Source: Sipunculus nudus
Taxonomy: Eukaryota; Annelida; Sipuncula; Golfingiida; Sipunculidae
DNA length: 64,000 nucleotides
NCBI GenBank assembly: GCA_026874595.1
Contig: CM049306.1
Span: forward strand, 47,800,019 to 47,864,018
Direction of reading: 5' to 3'
Shown one piece after another: positions 1 through 14,300 of this stretch (position 1 is the first letter of the stretch; every line of letters begins with the position of its first letter). The notes beneath the pieces are model-generated. The model had not been told where the DNA came from and ran no database searches. It saw only the letters and a list, made by a program, of their open reading frames with translations. The translations under genes and the position numbers were made by a program.

Positions 1-980
1 TAATCAATATCCATGCAAAGAATCTTGGTGATCCCTGCAATATTTTTGTTCAGATACTTGAGCTTATGTATCAAATTTTCCATTATTCTGAGGGATACTT
101 CGGAGTCCTATAGCGTGAAGGATATCGGTAACAGAGACCTAATTTCAGGTTCCACAGACACTTTTCATGGGCCTCCTTGCATGAAAAGAATGAAGATTCT
201 AGGTCCAGTTGTTACGATTTGTACCCTGTTTACAGATACCCACATCATTAAAGGTCTCTAAATAGAGAAAAAAGTTCGTAAAAATTTGAAACAAAATAGA
301 GGTGGCGCACCCAGTCTGCAGAAACTGATGGAACATCTCATGATCAATATGTATGCCAAAAATCATGACTATCAGTGTTGTATTTATTGAGATTCTGCAG
401 TTTTTGTATCAAATTTTTCATTATTCTGGGGGGAGGTATTTTGGAGCCATACAGCTTAAAGGATATGGGTAACAGAGACCTAATTTCAGGTTTCCATGGA
501 GACTTTTCATTGGTCTCTCTGTGTGTCAAGTTACAAGATTCTAGGTCCAGTTGTTATGATTTGGACTCTGTTAACAGATATTCATATCTTTAAAGGTCTC
601 AAAAATAGAGAAAACAATTCGTAAAAAAATCGAAAAACACAAGTGGCGACACCAGTCTGCAGAAACTGATGGAACATCTCATGATCAATATGTATGCCAA
701 ATATCATGATCATCAGTGATGTAATTAATGAGATATTGAAGTTTTGTATGAAATCTTATACTATTCCGGGGAATATTCTTTTGGGGCCCCATAGCTCGAA
801 GGATATAGGGAACAGAGATCGAATTTCTGGTTTCCAAGGAGATTTTTCATGGACCTCTCTGAATGTCAAGTTACAAGATTCTAGGTCCAGCGGTAACGAT
901 TTGTGCCTGGTTAACGGGCAGACAGACGGACGGACAGACGGACAGACGGACGACGGACAAAGAGTGATAGCTATGTACGT
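1..980 (+). repeat. 338-bp satellite (family A), copy 1, about three units
   Basis: The block with TCTGCAGAAACTGATGGAAC recurs at about 317 and 656 (339 bp). Each unit also holds CTAGGTCCAG..GTTAACAG and GGTAACAGAGACCTAATTTC. The array ends in a GACGGACGGACA run followed by AAAGAGTGATAGCT (918-975), as does the copy near 15.47 kb. It lies in the presumed plexin intron that runs off the left edge. Confidence 0.85.
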
Positions 981-2300
981 GAAGTTCTTTATGGGAATAT
1001 ACCTGTTTCTACCAGCGCGGAACAAGATTGGTTCATTTTTTTAAATCATTCTTTAAACACATTGCAAGTTAACTGACATTAATATAAACTGATGTGACAC
1101 CATTTAGAGAACAGAGAGCTTGACTTGTACGAGATATATCTTGTGTTTATATGTTCTTTTAATGAGATAAACACCCAGTTTGACAGATGTATTCTGTAAC
1201 CAGCTGACCTGAAACTCCTTTTCCTCAAATTGATCATACTATTCAAAATTGATTGAGTGTATCTGTTGTATATTATGTGTGAATATTGATGCCTATTTAA
1301 AATTAATATTGAGATAATGGCTGATACTGTAAACTATATTCATTTATACCATAGTAATATTAGGATAATTTTATTAATATTGGTTAATGTGAATACCATT
1401 AGTGTCTTCACTGTTTATATGTTTATGAGCTGAAGTGATACTGTTAAGAAGTATAATGTTTATTTTGTTATTTTCATAATGTTTTATGGAGTGACTTATG
1501 TCATATGGTCAGAAGTTAAACTATTGTAGAGAACACATGGGAGTCGGGCTATTGATGTTTATGGACCATGTTTTTATTAATGTTTTGTGATAAGAGAAGA
1601 AGATTAAAACTATTAGTGTTAGGATTTACACTGAGATAACACACAGATGTGTGACATGTTATGATTGCTACTTAAATGTGTAGAGATCCAACTTTTACTA
1701 GTGAGTGAGGAAACTGTATGACTATGAATCATTATTATAATTCATTTGTTTTATGTATTTGATGATTTATTACAGTTTAAAGGTACTATCGTATTTATAA
1801 TAAGTGTATACATGTGATCTGATTGGTTTATTGACTATTCGTCATAACTGAGACCACCATTCAGTGATAATACAAAAACAGATAGACGTTACATACTGCA
1901 TAGTGTATGAACATGCATACCAAGGACTTCTATAAGTTGTTTTATTGTAGAATGTCGAGCCTTGAAGGTCAGCCACCGTTTTCTTTTCTTGTTTTATGTA
2001 CCGGTATTAATTTGAGCATCTGTGACTGTACTTTGCATCAGATTCCCAGCCAATAAACCTGATTTTCTTGACGAATGGCTACTTTCTCAACCTCGCACCC
2101 CTGACACACCATTTACTCCCTTTGTTCCTTCATTTAAATGGACTCTATTACTTCTTATTATGATCACACGGCTCACTTTTATAAAGTAGAGGGCTGGTAA
2201 AGGTGCCTTTTTGCCATGTGTGATATAATCAACCATCTTCAACAAACATTGTATTTTTCTCATATGATACCACTGACTATGCTCACTTCTCTGTCTGTCT
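981..2300. other. AT-rich presumed plexin intron, no feature seen
   Basis: No open frame, splice-bounded exon or repeat that I can recognise on either strand. Probably intron sequence between visible exon 17 and exons beyond the left edge. Confidence 0.4.
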
Positions 2301-2309
2301 CTTGGGCAC

Positions 2310-2383
2310 CTTTGAAGAAAAAGATCTTTGGCTGCTCCACTGTATCTAACTGACTGCCAGTCACAGTGATCATTCTACCACCC
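2310..2383 (-). CDS. PLXN: Plexin exon 17: core of IPT3 (last exon visible)
   Basis: Acceptor CTCATTTTAG; GG|G joins exon 16 in frame and gives GGGRMITVTGSQLDTVEQPK then IFFFK, a typical IPT core. The proposed donor AAAG|GTGCCC is weak. Reading through it instead gives GAQETDREVSIVSGII and a stop, which would truncate the receptor. The next exon is not visible in 1-2300. Confidence 0.75.
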
Positions 2384-5300
2384 CTAAAATGAGCAAGGAC
2401 AAATAGTGTAAGGATGAACTGTAAGCACAAGCAGAAACACTGACCGAATTTTGAAATATTTTACTTATGCATGAAAACATAAAACATGTAAAATGCACCC
2501 ATTACTACGTTTCCACATATTTTAACAGTAAAAATAGTAATAAATTCCTTTTGAAAACACATAGCTTGTAAACATAAATCTCTCATAAACAACAAATTAT
2601 TTGCAGATTTCTATAAATTTATGTTGTGAAACAAAAATATAAAATATACATTAATTTCAAAACATATATGTCCTTTTGATACTAAGACAGGAAATTAATA
2701 CAGCACCCAATGATCACAGCCCTGTCTAACTCAGCAAGTTTCTCAAGTTGTTTTTCTGAAATATCTAGAAATATTATTTGATTTCACCTGGGCCGACTTA
2801 CCCTTTGAAGAATTTGAGAGGTGTGATCCCTATAACAACCGGATCATCAGTAAAACTAAAGACTTGGCTGAGTGTCCTTCGAGCATCAATTCCGTCAAAC
2901 TCGATGATGAAAATACTCTTTGTTACAGCAGCTGAAACATTTCTCGTCCTGCACTGGAGAGCTACATCAGTGATTCTGGAAGATAGATTAGCTTTGAAAT
3001 TTGAAATACTTTTAGTAATAAAACTTCCAAAAGTGAACCAAATCAAAAGTTAGAAACTTCATAAAATATCTTTAAAATTAAATGTAAAGATTTAAATGCT
3101 TGTATTGGCAAATAAAGTGTTGAAACAAAATATATTATATAAATTTTATGTAGATGTCATTTATTTATATAAAGGAAATATTCAAAAGTACATGGCACAT
3201 GGTATGGCTGAAAGCCATAATTATAATATAGATATGACATGATAAATATAATGACAGCATAAACAATGCAAGATATGTTTTTTGGTTCACACAATTGGCT
3301 CCAAAGGAGCATGTTTGATACACTTCAAATTGTCATAATGTCTGTTACAAATAGCTGAAATGTTCAGGCTTTGCAATGGACTAGTTAAATTAACCTACGT
3401 GTTTGCTATGATATCACATCTGACATCTCCAACATAAGCCTTCATCTTCTGAATAGAACCAGTGTTTAACCCAGTGCCATTCACATTGATTAATGTACCA
3501 CCAGAAGTGGGGCCTTTGGTAGGATGAATAAACAAGATCTGTGGATCCTGCAACAAACGACTATATCTCAAATGCGATTCTGAGAATGTACAAAAGGAAA
3601 TCCTATTTCTATATATGGCAAACAATTGCTTTGATGTATAGTAACAGAACAGAGTGTAACAGCTATCTGTTGTATTAATGTTCCTTGTCTATAAATAGTA
3701 ATTACATATATTATAATTTATGCAAGTAAATTATGTTTATTTTATATCGTTTAGTACAACTTCACAGGTATTTGAATCAACATTCTTTTATTAATTTACA
3801 TATATGAAAGAATCCTCAACAAAGTGATTACTTCTTCTTTAGTAAAGAAGTTCATGTCAAGATTGCGCAATGCTTAATTTGTGAAATAAGTTATTTCCAT
3901 ATTGGGCTCTACTTATTTTGTTTAGTACGTTACGTACAAATTAAGTACTACTTTCTTTGTAACTTAATGATGTCCAAAGTAATCATTACTTACATTGTAC
4001 ATGAAATTTATGTTTCCCACTGTGTTTCCTCTGATGGTTACTTGAACAACACCTATGGTAGGCCGTGATGGAGGTACCCGACACACAATTCTGAAATTAA
4101 ATAATTAAATATGTAATGATTAAAAAAAGAATTTCTGAAAAATTTAAACTTGCATTTTTTACATAAATACACACAGTAATGTCTGCGTATATATATTTGT
4201 GAATATCTAAATATACCAATCATGAAATCAAGGGAATCTCTGCATCCTTCGATTTAAATGAATGTCAATTTCATGTGTATATGGTTTGTGAATCCTTTGA
4301 TTTCATGACTTTGTTATACTTTTCTGCAAAGTACTACCAACCTTCTTGAGACCAAGTACAGGTTGGCCTGAACATCACACTGCTGGCCAGCTACAGTGAC
4401 GCTTTCAACATCTCCTACTTTAGTGCCAAGATTCCTCCCTTCAATCGTTACCAATGTCCCTCCCTCACGCGGGGCACTTGTTGGATATACCTGGAAACAA
4501 GTCGCAATCCTTCATGTTTTTATATTTCACATTTGATCAAACATTGTTACATGACGAACGCCTTCATATTTTACTCCCTGTTGAACAATATTAAAGAAAG
4601 ACCAGTATCAATTTTTACATATATATTTATGCAGTATGTGTTATATCATTGCATGTTTTCTCACTTAAACTCAATGAAGCAAGGAATAATTGTATCCCAC
4701 TGTTCATATTGATAAACTGAACATAAAGAAGATGTATTGTTTCTGTCTCTACCATACTAACACACTACTGTTAAATTCCATGCTGCTTTGCAGATCATTC
4801 TTTGTTATTTGATATTTCAACGTCTTAAACTGCAATGACTTTAAAAATAATTATGAAACAAACCCTGAAAAGTAAACTAGAATATGAAAATCAAATGTAA
4901 TCTTTCAACAATGTGAGGGAAAATGTTGACTTCTGATATTATTATTTAATAAAGTCTCACCTTATACACTATGTGTTTTGGACAAGATGTCTGGATGCTC
5001 CTACCAGTAGTCCAACACTGCCCTTCATACAGACACGAATGTCCACAATACCTACACTTGTATCGTGGCTGTGTGGTAGATAGACTGTGGCACTGGCTGC
5101 AGTCTGGACCCTTAATCACACATTTGAACAGTTCAGCTGTAAAGGAAAGGAGAATACAATAGTTTTTTGCATCCTTGTCTTCTTTATTATTATATGTCAA
5201 AAAAGCTGAATTTCCGAACAATATAATTTGCATCCAATAGTATCCTATTATTGATCTGGAAAAAACACAGTTATATATTTTATTTACATTATTTACATTA

Positions 5301-8300
5301 TTAAATGTATTTTTTGTTCACATTCTAGAACGTTTACTCAACTTTAAATACATACAATCTACCTAGTTCTCCTCTATTTAAATAATGGATATTGGTAACA
5401 ATTTGTCTGATTCTAAAGGAATACAAACCTTCTGTATTGCGTGTATCATCCACTTGATGGTTTGTATTCCACACGAGCTTTAAGCTCAACCTTTTCTCAG
5501 CAATATTCTCATTATACGTCCACTGTGAGAAAAAAATGAAACATTAATTTCAGTTGTTTTTGAGCATGACATGCAGTAAAACAGTTTAATTTATAACATT
5601 TTATCTTCATGAATTGGAAAAGCTGAATAAACTGAAACACTAGATCTATAGGCATCTAAAACTGAAACATTACAAATCAAAACGAAAGTTCAACGACAGC
5701 TCACCTTGTTTGACTGACATTCTAATTCATTTGAGTTTATTCTATCTGCTCCAGTGCTTCCTACTGAACGTGATCCATCCCAGAGCTGGCACTGGTAACC
5801 GGCCATCCCAGACTGTAAGCAGAAGCGACTACTAATCATGATATAAAGCATCCTCCTATATACTTTGTTCATCATATGTATGTTCAAAAGTATAACAAAC
5901 ACAAGGTTATTCTGTAGATATCTGTACAACATTCTTCCTCTTGAACACTTTAATTGAATTCCAGTCATGGTATGAAGTATCATATATCACAGGTGCTTGA
6001 ATTCCTGTTAGTGTAGATTTCGGTGCACAAATTTAACCGAAATTTATACTAATAGCATTTCAAGGGCCTGTGCATATATCGTTAACACCCAGGTCATAAA
6101 CCAGTGCACAATGATCTATTCTCAACTTAAGCTGCACAAAGCAATAGTGAGAAGATGCCCCTGACACACACCTAATACAATTTAAACTTGGTATTTTTTA
6201 TATTTAATTAAAACACATCAACATATCTATAACCACTGGTAGTAAAGATAGATCTACACTATTTGGCAAAGAAGAGCAGCAGCCCCTACTGTACCTTTAT
6301 TTCCGGCAAATGCTTTGCTGACAGGCGGAAAGAATATTCATAATCTGCTGGTACAATGATAGGAGACTGAGTTTGTGTGATCTGTGGGCAATATCCAGAT
6401 CCTCGGCTCCTTAGGGACTGAAAGTAACAGGCATTATCATATTGTTTAAAAATCCTCATGTTTATCATGTCTGAAAGTTACATGCGTTATCATATTGTTT
6501 ATATTGTTTAATTTTTTTTATTCTGATTGAAAACTTGATCACAGGACCATATTTTATCTTAAAAGTAATCCTCTGAATAGCTTTAGAGGTTAAATAGACC
6601 AGTTTACAGGTTATTTCTTTCCAATTCCAACAATGAAAAGCTTTATAATGGCACTGTCTTGGATGATATTTTTTTGCTTAGAAATATCTCTTATACTTGT
6701 TTCAATTGATGTGTGACATAATGTGGCTGTATCATTGTGTATTATCATAACTCTAAGCTCTCTACGTTGAATATAGCAAACAGAATATCTATACTGGGCA
6801 TGAAAGACAACACATACCTGATCTTTGCTGTACACCACTAACTCATCAGGACTGGAGCACTGGGCAGCAGAGTCATACGAGCAACGGTTGCTATAGATAC
6901 ACCAATCACATCGCCATGCACTGTCAGCACACGGGGCACAGCTGAAACATATCAGTGGTAATGTTATCTTTCAGTCTGACCAAGTGAGATGTGGTTGATT
7001 ATAATCAAAGAATTTTAATCTGTAAGTATAATCAAGCAATTGTCAAATAACTAACACAATTGGCAATTCTCCAAAGAAGTAAATAATCTTCTTTCAAGGT
7101 AAACCTTGACATTTCTTAAATGGCACAGTTCACGCAAGCATGTTCAGAAGGACAGACACAGTGGTTGACTTCGAATTCCCTGGGTAAAAATTTCATAATT
7201 TTCTACTTTTGACTGTTTCGTGAGGGTTCTTTTTTGTATCTAACCAATCAATAATCATAACGAAGTATATCCCTCATTTTATGGAATAATTGTACAAAGT
7301 TAAATGTGCGCAAAATCATCAAATTTTGATTGGGAGAGAAGGGTACATCGAACGATTAGATATCATAGATGACAGATAATATGAGGATTATATTATTAAT
7401 AATACCTATCTTAGAGTAACCGTAACATACATGATCGATTATTTTTTATAAATCATTCTTTTGTCTTATGACTTGTCTTCAATGAAGGGGCCTTTTATTC
7501 ACAAGATTTTATTTTTTGCGATAATGTTACTTTCGCAATCATTACGAGTTGGAAACCCCTGCATTTAAAAAGGGTACCACAGTATATAAAGGACTCGAGT
7601 AGAAAAAGCTACTGTCTCAGATCACAGTATTTTAACAGTTTTTCCACAAGCAGCTTAGTGTTACAATAAATAAAATGTTTGCTTACACATCTTTTACACT
7701 GAAATTATTGACAATAACATATGTTTTCTCTGACATTTTAATAATCGTGAAACAATATCTGAACAGAACTTAGGAATTTAATATAAAAATTCTGAATCCT
7801 GATTGAAAGGTAAGAATTAACCAAAGCAAAACACTTCCAAGTGACAACACACTAGAACAATTAAGGGTGCATTGCAGTTTGCTTGAATATAGAAATATTA
7901 TAACAGTTGTGAATGGTATGTTGATGAATTGACACACTCACTTGATGTTAAGTAATTGTTACTGCAATTTAACATCACTGCATTTCAACCTCAACTATCT
8001 TTATCAGCTATATCAATTGGAACTACCTTTTGTGGACTGAACATTTATACATGTTGACTTTTTGTTGGGCCAGTACTTGTCCTGTGTCAGTGTTTTCCAA
8101 CTTAACCAAGATCTCTATGGCATCTGAAAGATAACCATCCCTCATTCATAACAGATATGCGGTTCAAGAAGATGTCTTTTTTTTTTTTTTTTATCAGATG
8201 TACCAGTCAATATTTTTGACACTGAAATTATAACAGCAAAAATAACATCATGATTCATGTGATGATTTTTAACTGTTGAAGAAGATAACATTTTCTGTAT

Positions 8301-11300
8301 AGTTTCATGACAAAAAAAATAAAAACTTAAATAACATTTTTCTACATTAATGTCAGGATTTGCTATCTTTCATTCATACCTTAGATAGAGAAAATATATG
8401 CTTTAATTTTTTCTCTTAATGGAAACTGTAAAATGAGACCTCTGACATGTAACCTCACAATTAACGCAAAATCATCAACAACATCCACAGCAGACTGCAT
8501 GGGTCAAGTAAAAATTAATATAATTAATCTTTCCGAGATGTAATACTAAAATACAAGTATATTGAACTTGTTCCCAAAATGAACTTTTTCTGTACAAAAT
8601 GAATATTATATATAATTACCTTTCCCAGAAATTAGCGGAGGAAGCTTGTCTGCTGGGGGCACCTTGCACTTTAATGTATTACCATTCCGAGTTGCCGAAA
8701 CTTGAACTGAGCCGAAAGAACACTGGTATAGTCCACCATACTTCATCTCTGGTATGATATCTAATAAAACCTCAAGCTGAAAAATGTCCTAAAAAACTAC
8801 AATTGTGTCAAGAGAAGCCTACCTTTATGAATGTTTAAAGCATGCTGTAAATTGATAGTTTCCAATCTCTCCTTCAAACTATAGCGTTACCAGTTATCAA
8901 ATCTCACAATATTTTTTTTTCTTTTTTCTTCAGTAAATACACGTACCACTAAGCCGATTAATGTTTTGCTTGTACTTTTTCCGTACTTATATCAAAGTGA
9001 ATTGATTGTTTAATAAAATCTTTATTTTTAAGTTTTAATACACATCTGTCAATGTTTTATCAAATTTTGAAGTTCCCTTATATAAATGGCCACTGCTTCA
9101 AAATTACAGTAGTGGGTATTCTAAGATTAATTACATGAGTATCTTTCTCCAGTGAGATGTTAGTGGGTTCCCACCGGATCAGTTTGAAACACTTTGTCTC
9201 CTTCCTGGAGAGCCAACGGAATAACAGATTATTGTTCTCACATTCTTCTTTTAGAGAGCATCTGCAACAAACAATGGAACACATGAAAAGGAGCCCAAAC
9301 CACAAACAATCTGTGTAAAATGATTTCACTCAATCAATTTAACATATTTCAATGAGTTCAATAATTTCAATAAGCACATCCATGCATACAATTTATTTAA
9401 AAGAAACATTAACCATTAGGAGATATCAGTTCCAAGAAATAGAGAGATCATTTGCCAGAATGCTGAAAGCTTGACAAAAAAAATTAAGAAGAATTTGTTT
9501 ATTAAAGAACTCACATTTAAATTTTGAAAAAAAAAATTAACAAGAATAGAAAAAAATAAAGATTAGGCCACACCAAGCTAAAAAATAGTTATAATTATTT
9601 GTAGAGACACAATATGTAGAATTTGCAAGATAGCAAAGAGAAATAAAACACTCTTCATATCTTTAGATGGTGCATAAAATCCGGACAAGATTAGCGCATT
9701 TCCCAACAACTTTAAGCATTCTTTGAAGGAATCGAAGCAAGGGCTCTTTTAAAAATTACCCACGAGAATAACTCCAGGACATCTTATTTTGTGGCCTTAC
9801 TGCTCGAAATCACAACGTGATTCCAAAAGTTAAGGACCAAATATAAAGTCTCTTCTATGTATTTTTGTGTGTGGTCCCTATATCCATCCAACGGATTGAC
9901 TTTGACCGTTTGAGGTGCTTCTAGGAACAGACCTAGGACTGTATTGAGACGGGTAACTACGTAGTGCTGGATACGGACTTCAGCCGTTGGAGCCTTTGAC
10001 TCTGGGCTCATCAAGATCATTCTTCACGCGGTGAAAAAAACAGTGAATACGTACGTTAAAACGGACATACTGCTGCAAGAATCATTTGTGAGAAGGATCC
10101 TCTTAAATCCTTGTGCTCGTGTACCGGTGCCAGGGACGCTCTGTGTTCATCTATAGAACAGCTCCGGACTACGTGAGGGCATCTGTCATGTAACCAGGTG
10201 TCCACAAGAACAATATTGTCTGTATTGAATTAAAGGAATGGTGTTTAACTGTGTTTTCAACACTTGTGTAGGTGTGGGTAGTATGCCTCACCAGAGATAT
10301 GTAAGTAACTTCTTTCTTTGTTATTATATTTTTTTTACTTTACACAGGTCTCAGAGTCTTTTTGGAGGACGTGTGTATGTGGCCAGCCATTTGATATAAC
10401 TGTTTTAAAAGAACCTGGACATTCAAATCCCAAGCGGTGTGAATATATATATACGAGTATATCAGACAGTAAAACAGCCTTAATTACCATTAAAAATAAA
10501 TAATATGAAAGTAACTAGATTTACCTATAATGGTATAATTTTTACTATCAAAAGAGTGACATGGGCTGTAATTTTATTTTATTTACCAGAGCCTGAAAAA
10601 ACGATGCACCAAGTCTCCAAATATCAAAATAGGAGTGCTACGGCTGACATTTACATCTCAAGTTTGATCACCTTTGTGCTCCTGTCTCTGACGCTCACTG
10701 TACGGGGGCGACATCTGATGGATAAAGGGACAATTTCTGGTTACATCTTTATGCGTTCCCTTGACCTGTGCGTATGGTCCGTCACTCAATTTGCAGGACC
10801 GTGATTTTATTAGTTATTTTTTATTACAGCAGTAAATCTAAAAAATTAAAACCATATCTATACATTTAGAAATATTCGACTCAGGTCTTTTTTATATATC
10901 CATTTCACAAAAGACTTTTCTCATGTTTTTTTTCATCAATAATCAATCAACAGACACATGTCAAGATTGAGAGGCGTGACCGGAAGCGGATCCAGGGGTG
11001 TCCAGGGGGTCAAGACACGCCGCAACCTTGTTTTGGTTTCTGGCCAATGTTTGTGGCCTGGACACCCCTATTCTTGACCTAGGGACCATTTTTATAAGCT
11101 TTGTCATTAGCTCTCCTGGGTTGGACCCCCCTGTCTTAAATCCTGGATCCGGCCCTGATGACATCATGTTTTAACCAACTGTGTGTTCTGATCTGTTGTA
11201 AGACATATTTTGATCATTCAGTGAATATTTACTTGTTTTCAAGAGAGCACCATCCACAGTAGGGGTCGTTTGCCTGAGTGCAGGAATCACAACTCGTGAA

Positions 11301-14300
11301 CTCACTACATTTCTGAACAGGTATCCTGTACACCTGGAAAAAAAATAAAATAAAACACTTAAGTTGATATCATACTAAATATGACAGAAAATGGAAAAAA
11401 GACATGCACGCACAACCTCACGAACACATATATACATATATATACATATATATACATGTATTTACCTAATATAAGTGATCTGTAATAAAAACTCAATCAT
11501 ACAAAACCAGCCGATGTACTGGCGTCATAGTATGGACGTTGTTTTAAATATTATCACCAAAAAATGAGAGTTTCGGAACAAGGCCATAATACCTACATCA
11601 AACATATTCGCCATACACAAACATGCACTACCTTGGGGTTTAAACATTGAAGAACAATTGTACCTTTTAATTCACTTAAATCATTATAAATTGAATTCAG
11701 CTGATCTTACTTTGTTCTTTGATGTCAGATAGACATGAGATTTATCCCGCTGTATGATCATATCACTGTTGATAGGACTCCCCTCCTGTATAACAATGGA
11801 AGAGTATGTGGTTCCTCTCCTAGAGTCTTCAAGTATTACCTAAAATAGGGATTATATACAAATCATAATCATGTACTTTACATGTATACAGATAAGGATG
11901 TTGAATCTCAATCTTGTAAAAATAAGAATGTTGAATATTCAATAACAAATAGTCCTGTTATTATTCAGAAAGAAAAGCAACAAACAGACACTTCATATAA
12001 TGGTCCAAAGACGGAAATATTGATATATGATCTCTGAGTAATTTCATTCAGCAGAGATTATGAAAAATACTGTTCACCTTAATTTCGAATGTACTGCTGG
12101 GATGATGTAGTTCACATGACAAATAGCTACACAGTAGCTATCAGCTACTTTCATATAAAAAATCTCTAGGAACGATGACCGGGTGATATATACTTTTTAT
12201 TTGGATTTTTAACATGTCTCTTTCCTCATGGAAATGTCTGGATTTGGGGCATCTGATTTCCAACCCATTCAAAAGCACTTTGAATACAAATCACTTGGAG
12301 CTTTCTGTGTTTTTGTAATAATTATCTCATTGTCTAAGAGCCACTAAGGGATGTTTATCCAGATTCCCTAGGCCAACCATGAGCTCGACCTTCATGCTTA
12401 TTTGGAATTTACCATCTTAATCAGCTTGAATAGTGCAAGTGTGTGGATATTAAAGCTGAACACCATGTTATGAGACACACAAATCGAGGTGAAAACTAGA
12501 ATGAGTTGGTTTTTATTTTGCATAAAGAGTTATATGTCTCCCCTCCCTATGGGCCTCTCATCCCCAAATTTAGGGGGGGGGGGATATTGAATACTTTGGG
12601 TTCACAAAATCCTAGATATCTGAAGATTTTACCTTGAAGTTAAAAATCAAGGTTACCAATATTCCACCACATCAGAGATTTTCGTTGAAACAATTCACGT
12701 ATCAAATATCTGAATATATACTTTATTTTGTTAACAAATAATATCCATTCCAGCTGATCTGACCCCAGTGATAAAAGTCCAGTACACTAATTTGTTTCCA
12801 TCATGTTTGAGAACTTGGTTGAAACAACTTGAGTATCAAATTTGGATAAAGAATATGCAGTGCCTCAAAAGTTACCATTTCAAAAGAAACTGAGTAAACA
12901 ATGTGCAATAATTCTGTTAATTTGACCTTGAATATCCAAGTCAAGGTCAACAGTTTTCTAGCTCAACAAAAGACCTGGTTGAAACAATAGGTGATTCAAA
13001 TTTGAGGAAAACGTGATACTTAAAAAATTATGGGGTTCACAAAAACATTTAATTTCAGCCTAATTGAACTTGATGGTAAAGGTCAACGTCACGAGTTTTC
13101 AAACTTGTCCGACATATTTGTAGAAACTATCGTCACCAATCCATTAAAAAAAAACTTGTACCAATTTTGACATTCTGACACTTGCCTTTTTCAGATGACC
13201 CATGCTGGTGCCCACAAAGGCAACTGTTTCGTCTCTGACGGTACTGACTGTCAGACCTGTCATCTGCTCCCCGGACCACGTGGTCACTGCCTCAGCTTCT
13301 AGAGGTAGTTCACAACTCAGAGGGGGTTTCAGTGTCTGAGTGCAGAAGTCATTTAACCCTTGCAAATTATCCTACAAACAGGATAAAAAGGTTAAAATAC
13401 CATGTGAGTATTTTAGTTAAGAGAAAAGGTTATAGCATTTTACAGTACCGTAACACCATAAATGAAAAAAAAACGTGATTACTGCATTTGACACCAAGCT
13501 ATGTAAATTTAACAAACAAAAGTAATTATACATATAAACTTATGGTTTTTTTTCTCAAGTTTACACGATATATCCTAATTGTGCTTTATGTTTTCACTCT
13601 ATATTGATTTCCAGTGACCTCAAATTCCTTTAAAACCAGAAAATCGGCAGTCGCATGCAACCACAGGTATCTATTATATCACAGAGGCAAAGGTAAAATA
13701 AGGCATTGAATGTTCCTGACAAGACATTACTCCAAATCTATAGCATCAGAGATGTCGAAGTATCCCAAGACAGATGGATGGACGAAACTAAAGAAATATG
13801 GGCAGACGAAAAGCGAAAACAAGTATTTACAGAGCCATGGATAAAGTGAGGGGATGGAAGGTTTCCTGGCATGATTGGTCTCAATATTTGTTGCATGAGA
13901 GATGCAAAAATGTCTCACAGTGGAAAACGTCATGGTAGGTGGTGGTACTTGTGTCTAGAACAAAGTTAACCAAGAACAATAAACTTTGTCAATTCCAGGT
14001 TTATACAGCCTTTGGGCCATGAGAAATTTTCACCAAAAACTGATCTACAGATGGGTACAGAAGGGTACGACATTGATTGTAGGTGGCCCAGGAGTCTTGT
14101 ATACAAGATAAACCATTCCCATATCTATGTACATGCAAACTATCAGGTCAATACATCAAACCAATCCTTAGGAAAAGGTAACATATTCTACAACAAGTGA
14201 CCCATGGGTCATGGCGCTCAGCCGACTAACAATGTTGACAATATGTCCTTGCGCAGGCAACTAATTAAGAAAATGTAGGTGGCATCATCGTTCATGCATA

